Origin: Micromonospora sp. Llam0
GTDB lineage: Bacteria > Actinomycetota > Actinomycetes > Mycobacteriales > Micromonosporaceae
Reading direction: 5' to 3'
DNA length: 64,000 nucleotides
NCBI RefSeq assembly: GCF_003751085.1
Contig: NZ_RJJY01000001.1
Location: forward strand, 496,001-560,000
In this document: positions 59,224 through 64,000 of the stretch, piece by piece
Numbering within the stretch: the stretch's first letter is position 1
Layout: the number at the start of each line of letters is the position of its first letter
Translations under genes and position numbers: made by a program
The notes under the pieces: model-generated
Told to the model about the DNA's origin: nothing
Database searches by the model: none
What the model saw: only the letters and a program-made list of their open reading frames with translations

Positions 59224-59243
59224 CTGCTTACGGTGTCACGTGG

Positions 59244-59552
59244 TCACGGCTCACGTGGCTGCGGATGTGCCGGTGGTGCCGGTGGTGCCGGCCGGGTGTG
59301 CCGGACCGGCCGGATCACCGCCCCCGGCCGCAGCAGCGCCACCAGCCGCGCCTGGATGTGTCGGGTGACGCCGTCCCGGCCGTCGTAATTGATCTGTGCG
59401 CCGATCAGCTGCACCCATCGAATCCCGTCTTCGATCGACACGTCGCCCACGTGCTGCACCCGCAGTCGGAGCGCGCCGATCCCGTACCGGTAATCGGTTT
59501 CCGACATCTTGATCACGTCGCCGACCTCGACCGGAAGATCACTGTTGCTCAT
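59244..59552 (-). CDS. Small uncharacterised protein, 102 residues
   Basis: The product starts MSNSDLPVEVGDVIKMSETD and looks like a small beta-barrel (GALRLRVQHVGDVSIEDGIRW, then GVTRHIQARLVALLRPG), ending in a Pro-rich tail. No named family comes to mind. It overlaps the end of the upstream small Cys-containing gene by 14 bases, so both are coupled. The pair is divergent from an XRE/DUF397 pair, an arrangement that suggests a linked function. Confidence 0.6.
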   Translation of the reverse strand: MSNSDLPVEVGDVIKMSETDYRYGIGALRLRVQHVGDVSIEDGIRWVQLIGAQINYDGRDGVTRHIQARLVALLRPGAVIRPVRHTRPAPPAPPAHPQPREP

Positions 59553-59856
59553 TGTCGTCCATCCTTTCCGGCACCATTTCCGGTGGTTGCAGGCCGTGTA
59601 GTTGGAGTACCGCGCGGACCCTTCTGGCCGCTGGATCCCGGTGCCGGTCGAGGTAGGCCAGCGCCTTGCGGAACGGCCGGCAGTACACCTGCCCGCACGG
59701 CAGACAGCCGTCGTTGCGGCGGGGCATGTGCCGGGTGACCAGGCGTCGGGCGTGGGTGATCACGTCATCGTGTGCGGTGGTGTGCTGCGGGCCGGCGTTG
59801 CCGGGCAGCCGGCGTAGTTGCCGCGGTAGTCCGCCGATCCCGTCGTTTCTTGGCAT
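59539..59856 (-). CDS. Small uncharacterised protein with CxxC motif, 105 residues
   Basis: The product starts MPRNDGIGGLPRQLRRLPG, is basic and His-rich, and has CLPCGQVYC near residue 65, preceded by HARRLVTRHMPRRND; together these could bind zinc. GGGAGG before the ATG at 59856 is a strong ribosome-binding site. I recognise no family. A nested inverted repeat lies 14 bases upstream of its start, between it and the XRE regulator gene. Confidence 0.6.
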   Translation of the reverse strand: MPRNDGIGGLPRQLRRLPGNAGPQHTTAHDDVITHARRLVTRHMPRRNDGCLPCGQVYCRPFRKALAYLDRHRDPAARRVRAVLQLHGLQPPEMVPERMDDNEQQ

Positions 59857-59869
59857 CCGTTGACCTCCC

Positions 59870-59907
59870 GGGTGGAGTGTCGAGTGGAATTTCACTCCAC
59901 TCCACCC
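59870..59907. promoter_or_regulatory. Nested inverted repeat between divergent small-protein and XRE genes
   Basis: GGGTGGAGTG at 59870-59879 is exactly complementary to 59898-59907, and inside it GAGTG at 59882-59886 pairs with CACTC at 59893-59897. The whole element lies 14 bases before the leftward start and 91 bases before the rightward GTG. It is a candidate binding site for the XRE protein encoded at 59998. Confidence 0.6.
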
Positions 59908-59997
59908 TGGACTTCTCCAGCCGGTCAGTGGAAGATAGGTCAGCGGCAATCCGCACCCATCTGCCGAACAATCACCTGTATCCGAAAGGTGTGCACC

Positions 59998-60801
59998 GTG
60001 AATACACTTCCGGAAATCCTCCGTCAGCTGCGCAGCGAACGCTCCGTCACCCAGGATCAGGTCGGTGAGGCGATCCTGGTCTCCGGCTCGCTGATCGCCG
60101 CCTTCGAGCAGGGCCGGCTGGTCCCGCAACCGGACACCGCCGCGCGGCTGGACCAGTTCTTCGGCTCGGGCGACCGGGTCCGCAAGGCGGCGGCCGAGGC
60201 GGCCGAGGCCCGTGAGCTGGAGCGGGAGCGGCGTCGGATGGCCCAGGCGGTCTGGTTCCGCCCGTGGGTCCAGCTGGAGGAGTCCGCCACCGCCCTGCGG
60301 TACTACGAAGCGTCCCTCATCCCTGGCCTGCTGCAGACCGAGGAGTACGCCCGGTCGGTGCTGGACAGCGGCCTGCGCAGTCAGCGCGAGGTCGACGAGC
60401 AGCTCGCCGTCCGGATGGAGCGCCAGTCCGTCGTGCTGGGCCGCGAGGACCCGGCGATCTGCGTGTTCATGATGGACGTGGCGGCGTTGCGCTCGGCCCA
60501 CCCGGCGATGGCCAAGGCCCAGCTGGAGCGGCTGCTGGCCGACTCGGAGCGCCACCGGACCTTCGTGCACGTGGTGCCGGACGGGGTCGGCATGCACATC
60601 GGCCGGTCGGTGTCGTTCGTGCTCGCCTCGCTCGACAACGGCGCACTCGCTGGATACATGGAGGATATTTTCGAGGGCCGGCTTGTCACCGCGCCGGCGC
60701 GGGTGACCGGGCTCGATCGGGCGTGGCACACTGTCAACGCGCTCGCCCTGAACGCGGCCCAGTCCCGGGATCTGATCAGGCAACAGTTGAGGGAGCTATG
60801 A
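59998..60801 (+). CDS. XRE-family regulator with C-terminal DUF5753 domain
   Basis: The 267-residue protein has an N-terminal HTH_31-type XRE domain (LPEILRQLRSERSVTQDQVG, LVSGSLIAAFEQGRLVPQPD). A DUF5753 region runs from about residue 85 (WFRPWVQLEESATALRYYEA, LIPGLLQTEEYARSVL) to the end. GTG at 59998 follows GAAAGG and starts the HTH directly. Such regulators are encoded with DUF397 proteins throughout filamentous actinomycetes and affect development or antibiotic production (WhiJ/BldB-linked systems). ATGA overlap joins it to the DUF397 gene. Confidence 0.93.
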   Translation: MNTLPEILRQLRSERSVTQDQVGEAILVSGSLIAAFEQGRLVPQPDTAARLDQFFGSGDRVRKAAAEAAEARELERERRRMAQAVWFRPWVQLEESATALRYYEASLIPGLLQTEEYARSVLDSGLRSQREVDEQLAVRMERQSVVLGREDPAICVFMMDVAALRSAHPAMAKAQLERLLADSERHRTFVHVVPDGVGMHIGRSVSFVLASLDNGALAGYMEDIFEGRLVTAPARVTGLDRAWHTVNALALNAAQSRDLIRQQLREL

Positions 60802-60980
60802 CCACCGAGCCGATGTGGCGCACGTCCCGCCGCTCGAACGCCTCCGGCGGCAACTGCGTCGAGGTCGCCGACAACCTGCCCGGCCGGGTGCTGGTCCGCG
60901 ACTCCAAGGACCGCACCGGCGGCACCCTGGCCTTCGACCCGCCCGCCTGGTCCGCCTTCGTCGCCACCGTCAAGCGCTGA
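60798..60980 (+). CDS. DUF397 protein
   Basis: The 60-residue protein matches DUF397: WRTSRRSNASGGNCVEVADN at the start, VLVRDSKDRTGGTLAF in the middle and the closing PPAWSAFVATVKR. Small DUF397 proteins are encoded right after XRE/DUF5753 regulators and probably modulate them, antitoxin-like. The ATG overlaps the XRE stop by four bases, and GAGGGAG precedes it. Confidence 0.93.
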   Translation: MTTEPMWRTSRRSNASGGNCVEVADNLPGRVLVRDSKDRTGGTLAFDPPAWSAFVATVKR

Positions 60981-61059
60981 GCCGCACCCAGCCGCCGGGC
61001 GTACCTCCGAGCCCGCCGCCGCTCGTCGGCTACCAGGCAGCAGGCCGGGCCGGGGTGGG

Positions 61060-64000
61060 CTATGACTGGTCTCCCTGTTGGGGGATCCAGCCCGAGCCGT
61101 TGGCGATGGAAGCTACGGACCGGTGCAGTCGGCGGCGGGCGCGCGGGTCGAGGTGGTCGCGGTCGAGCGTCTGGAGTGCTTCGCGGGCGGTGCGCTGGTG
61201 TGAACGCACCGTCTCGGCCAAGGCTTCGGCCGCCCATCGCCGGTGATCGAACGGGCATTCGTCGTCGCTGATCACCTTGAGCAGGCGGCGGGCGCATGTG
61301 CCCGCTTCCGCGAAGTCCATCTCGGGGATCGCGGCCAGCGCCATGAACCGCACGTACGGATGTGCTGCCGGGTTGTCGGCCAGCTGGCGCATCGTCGTCG
61401 TGGCGGCTGCGTGGTCCGCCCAGACTCCCGTGCTGCCGAGCGCCCGCGCAGCGGTCAGGATCGTGTACGGCTTGGCGCCCGGCAGCGCCAGCAGCTCTTG
61501 CATGCGCATGGACGCCGACGGCTCCCGCGGGCATAGGCGAACGGCCGGCTCCGGACCGTCGGTGCGCAGCACCGCGACAGCTGCTGCCAGGCGATCGTCC
61601 GGGGCGGCATCCAGTTGCAGAAGGCGTGCCCAGGTCTCCGCACGCTTCGGTCCGGGCGCGTCGAGCAAGGTCTGACCGGCGAGCACCCGGAGGTAGCCGG
61701 GCGTGCCTGGGTTGTCCAGCAGGTCGTGGAGCACGTCGTGTGCCGGCCGCGCGGCGGTGCCCGATTCGAGGCCTAGCAGGATGGCGGCCGCTCGGATTCG
61801 GACGATCGGGGGCAGGTCGGGGTCGGCGGCGATGCCGGTCGCCTCGGTCACCACTCTGCGTACGGTGTCCGGGAGCATCCGAGCCAGTAGGGCGAGCAGC
61901 GCGGCCCGGCGCGCCGGGGTGGGTTCCGAACGTTTGAGGATCTCTTCTGTCGCCAGGCCAGCGCGAAGTCGCTGAACGGGCGTGCCCGCAGCCAGCGTTT
62001 GCGTGATCTCGATGACGGTGTCAAAGGGGGTGTCGCTGGCGGTCAGCAGCGCGAGGAGTTCGGTGAAGGGCTCGTCCTGCTCCGGATCGATTGTCGCTAT
62101 GGCCAGTTGGACGGTGGTCCGGGTGGTCCTGCTGTCGGCGGCGGTCAGCATGCTGCGGAGCCGGTCAAGGGTGTCCGCCGTGGTGCCCGGCACCTCGTCT
62201 GCTCGCCGCACCAGGGCGGCGCAGCGGTCAGCCAACGACAGCCGGTCGTCACACGACTCCGCGAGGAACGACAGGTCGGCGTGCCGGAGTCCGTGCGGGC
62301 CGCCGTCTTTGGCCAGGATGGCTCGGGCCTCGCGGCGGCGGCGCCAGGTCTCCTTGCTGTCGCCGGCGACCGTCGCGAGCGCCGCGCCGGCCTCGGCTCT
62401 GCTGTGGACGACCTGGTAGAGCAACCGGGCGGCGTCGATCGGATCGATCGGTGGTGGCACCAGGTCGTCATGCGGCGGGCACAGCGCGGCATGAAGTACT
62501 TCTACAGCGGGTATGCGGTGCGCCGGCGACAGGTCGAGTTGCAGTTCCAGAACTCGGGCTCGGTCCTTCGGCGTCGCGGCGGGTTCGTCCAGAATTCGCT
62601 GGATGCCGGTCAGCGCTGCGGATTCCTCCTCCGGGAAGGCCATGACGGCGGTGGTGACCGCCGCCGTTGTCGGCGGCCGGGCCGCCAGGGCGGCCCGGAC
62701 CGCTGTTTCGGCACCGTCGATGCGGGCCAGTCGACGGCCGGTCTCGGGCGGGACATAGCCGCTGAGAGGATATGGCCGCGCCAGCGATCGAAGAAGTAGG
62801 TCACCGAGCGCCCGCTGCACGGCCGTGTCGCGCCCCCACTGCGAGCGGAACAGAATCTCGGCTGTGCGTTGGGCGTCGTAGACGGAAGAAAGTGTGGTCC
62901 ACAGCAGATCGTCTGCCAGCTGCAGTGGGGGAACGTGCCGGTCGTCCCCGTGGTGCAGGAGTACCTGGAGCGCCTGTACCCGGTACTCGATCGGCTCGTA
63001 TCGGTCGGAGAAGAACGACAGCAGCCCGGTGCGGTACCTGCCGGTTCCGTTCGTTTCGGTTTGCGCCAGCCAGGCAAGGGCGTTGACGCGTTCCTCGTTC
63101 GGGGCGTGCACGTCTGCCGCAGCCGGCTCCAACACCTGAGCGGCATCGGCCACCGCTCGGTTCTCCGCGAGGCTGATCGCGATCCAGCGACGATCTTGTA
63201 GGTCGTTGGTCCGCTCCGACAGCATGTCCCGTAACAGTGCCAGCCACTCCGCCGCCCGTTGAGGCGCGCAGTCGATGAGTAGCGGGATCACGTCGACTCG
63301 CCATGTCGGACTTATGTGCGGATTTCGCGCATATGACTCCAGGACCCCGAGGGCGGAAGCGTGCCGGCTGACCAGCTCGCTGTATGCATTGAACAGCCAC
63401 CGCCGCTGCGAGGGCGGGACGTGGACATCGAGAATAGCTTTCGTCGCTGCGGCACTGTGCAAGGGGTTGTCCATCAGGGCAAGCGCCGCATCGAGACGTG
63501 CTTGCACCCGTGTCGACGACCCGACCATCAATCCTTGGAGCAACGACTCGACAACCGGGTCGGGACGATACGCGCGTATGTAGCGCGCCGTGGCGCTCAC
63601 GGTCTCATCGGGCAGATCGACCTCAGGGCTCGCAAGAAGCCGTTTCAACTGCCGATCGGACTCGGCGGCGACTGGCAGAGAACAGTCGCTGGACAGTGCG
63701 ATGAGGCTTGTTGTCTCCTTGACGGTCCATGAGCGGCCGGCGGCGACCCGCAGGACGTCGTCCGCATCGGGCTGGAAACGAGGGTCGAGGTCGACGGCTG
63801 AAGCTCGGATGCGGGACACCTCGGCGGTGTCGAGCGTTGATTCGTCGGTCAGGGTTTCGATCGCATCCGCGATCCGATCCCGCAGGTCACGTTCGATCTC
63901 CCGCAAAAGCCAATATGGCACGAAACCTCGGGTCGACCTGCCGCTGTCATACAGCGCGCGACATATCGCTTCGACCACCTCGGGCCAGTGTTCCTCGCCT
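61060..64000 (-). CDS. Large helical-repeat (HEAT-like) protein, C-terminal part (5' end beyond the window)
   Basis: The frame is open through the right edge, giving at least 980 residues. The visible part is almost entirely repeated helix pairs, for example VQARLDAALALMDNPL, RAAEWLALLRDML, EERVNALAWLAQTE, YRVQALQVLLHHGDD, TVQLAIATIDPEQDEPF and HPYVRFMALAAIPEM. This is the spacing of HEAT/armadillo-like repeats. No nucleotide-binding or catalytic motif lies in this part. Similar tails in actinomycetes follow NACHT/STAND ATPase domains, so a signalling or defence STAND protein is possible, but the deciding N-terminus is missing. GTG at 63978 is not taken as the start because the frame and similar sequence continue upstream. 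Confidence 0.6.
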   Translation of the reverse strand, partial: GEEHWPEVVEAICRALYDSGRSTRGFVPYWLLREIERDLRDRIADAIETLTDESTLDTAEVSRIRASAVDLDPRFQPDADDVLRVAAGRSWTVKETTSLIALSSDCSLPVAAESDRQLKRLLASPEVDLPDETVSATARYIRAYRPDPVVESLLQGLMVGSSTRVQARLDAALALMDNPLHSAAATKAILDVHVPPSQRRWLFNAYSELVSRHASALGVLESYARNPHISPTWRVDVIPLLIDCAPQRAAEWLALLRDMLSERTNDLQDRRWIAISLAENRAVADAAQVLEPAAADVHAPNEERVNALAWLAQTETNGTGRYRTGLLSFFSDRYEPIEYRVQALQVLLHHGDDRHVPPLQLADDLLWTTLSSVYDAQRTAEILFRSQWGRDTAVQRALGDLLLRSLARPYPLSGYVPPETGRRLARIDGAETAVRAALAARPPTTAAVTTAVMAFPEEESAALTGIQRILDEPAATPKDRARVLELQLDLSPAHRIPAVEVLHAALCPPHDDLVPPPIDPIDAARLLYQVVHSRAEAGAALATVAGDSKETWRRRREARAILAKDGGPHGLRHADLSFLAESCDDRLSLADRCAALVRRADEVPGTTADTLDRLRSMLTAADSRTTRTTVQLAIATIDPEQDEPFTELLALLTASDTPFDTVIEITQTLAAGTPVQRLRAGLATEEILKRSEPTPARRAALLALLARMLPDTVRRVVTEATGIAADPDLPPIVRIRAAAILLGLESGTAARPAHDVLHDLLDNPGTPGYLRVLAGQTLLDAPGPKRAETWARLLQLDAAPDDRLAAAVAVLRTDGPEPAVRLCPREPSASMRMQELLALPGAKPYTILTAARALGSTGVWADHAAATTTMRQLADNPAAHPYVRFMALAAIPEMDFAEAGTCARRLLKVISDDECPFDHRRWAAEALAETVRSHQRTAREALQTLDRDHLDPRARRRLHRSVASIANGSGWIPQQGDQS

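Noticed and set aside
1..64000. Integrated mobile element, prophage, tRNA or rRNA genes
   Set aside because: No integrase, transposase, phage structural gene, att-like direct repeat at a tRNA, or RNA gene was recognised on either strand.

Overview
The window is high-GC DNA with many GTG starts, tightly overlapping ATGA/TGATG gene junctions, secreted CBM2-type glycosidases, an XRE/DUF397 gene pair and the gene order dxr-rip-ispG. Together these point to a chromosomal segment of a saprophytic filamentous actinomycete, most likely Micromonosporaceae (inference from gene content; no rRNA or other taxonomic marker lies in the window). No tRNA, rRNA, CRISPR array, integrase, transposase or phage gene was found.

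Layout. 1-2.5 kb: end of dxr, a site-2 protease and ispG (isoprenoid precursor operon). The GNAT gene that normally follows ispG in actinobacteria appears only at 49.2 kb, so about 46.7 kb of accessory genes sits inside a usually compact locus. 2.8-5.6 kb: modular GH5 cellulase and a DinB-like protein. 5.7-11.9 kb: a double-length LtrA protein, a GntR regulator with two matching CCTATAGG palindromes, and an NMT1/taurine-type ABC importer. 12-14 kb: acetate-type solute symporter plus its DUF4212 partner. 14.4-15.4 kb: two small membrane proteins. 15.4-19.7 kb: an ECF sigma / anti-sigma / ABC-2 exporter operon. 19.9-23.2 kb: a zinc-ribbon SDR and a GT-C-like membrane pair. 23.4-25.5 kb: two paralogous secreted beta/gamma-crystallin (Streptomyces killer-toxin-like) proteins flanking a GH128 beta-1,3-glucanase lipoprotein.

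25.5-39.1 kb is the most unusual block. It holds a 6-oxocamphor-hydrolase-like crotonase, a tandem Lrp regulator, and a plus-strand operon of amidohydrolase, MFS carrier, RidA-threonine-dehydratase fusion, a two-subunit ComDE-like ThDP decarboxylase, a semialdehyde dehydrogenase and an aminotransferase. A TetR regulator, an unknown protein and an ABC-2 exporter follow. Three copies of one 22-bp inverted repeat (arms near AACTACAC / GTGTAGTT, 6-bp spacer) lie before the crotonase, between TetR and the unknown gene, and before the exporter, suggesting one TetR regulon. 39.1-40.6 kb: a P-loop protein and a lipoprotein.

40.8-49.1 kb is a galactan utilisation locus: GH53 endo-galactanase, GH42 beta-galactosidase, a MalEFG-type importer without its own ATPase, and a LacI regulator, with four GAGCGCTC-type operators. 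A 50-codon remnant of a second GH53 gene (signal peptide start joined to the last ~25 residues) sits directly before the intact one. 50.1-56.5 kb: a divergent glycan cluster (GT-C, GT2, FAD oxidoreductase; epimerase, TIM-barrel isomerase, GT2). 56.5-59.2 kb: a serine hydrolase / ArsR / DUF998 operon. 59.2-61 kb: a divergent pair of small unknown proteins and an XRE-DUF397 pair. 61-64 kb: the C-terminal part of a large helical-repeat protein running off the window.
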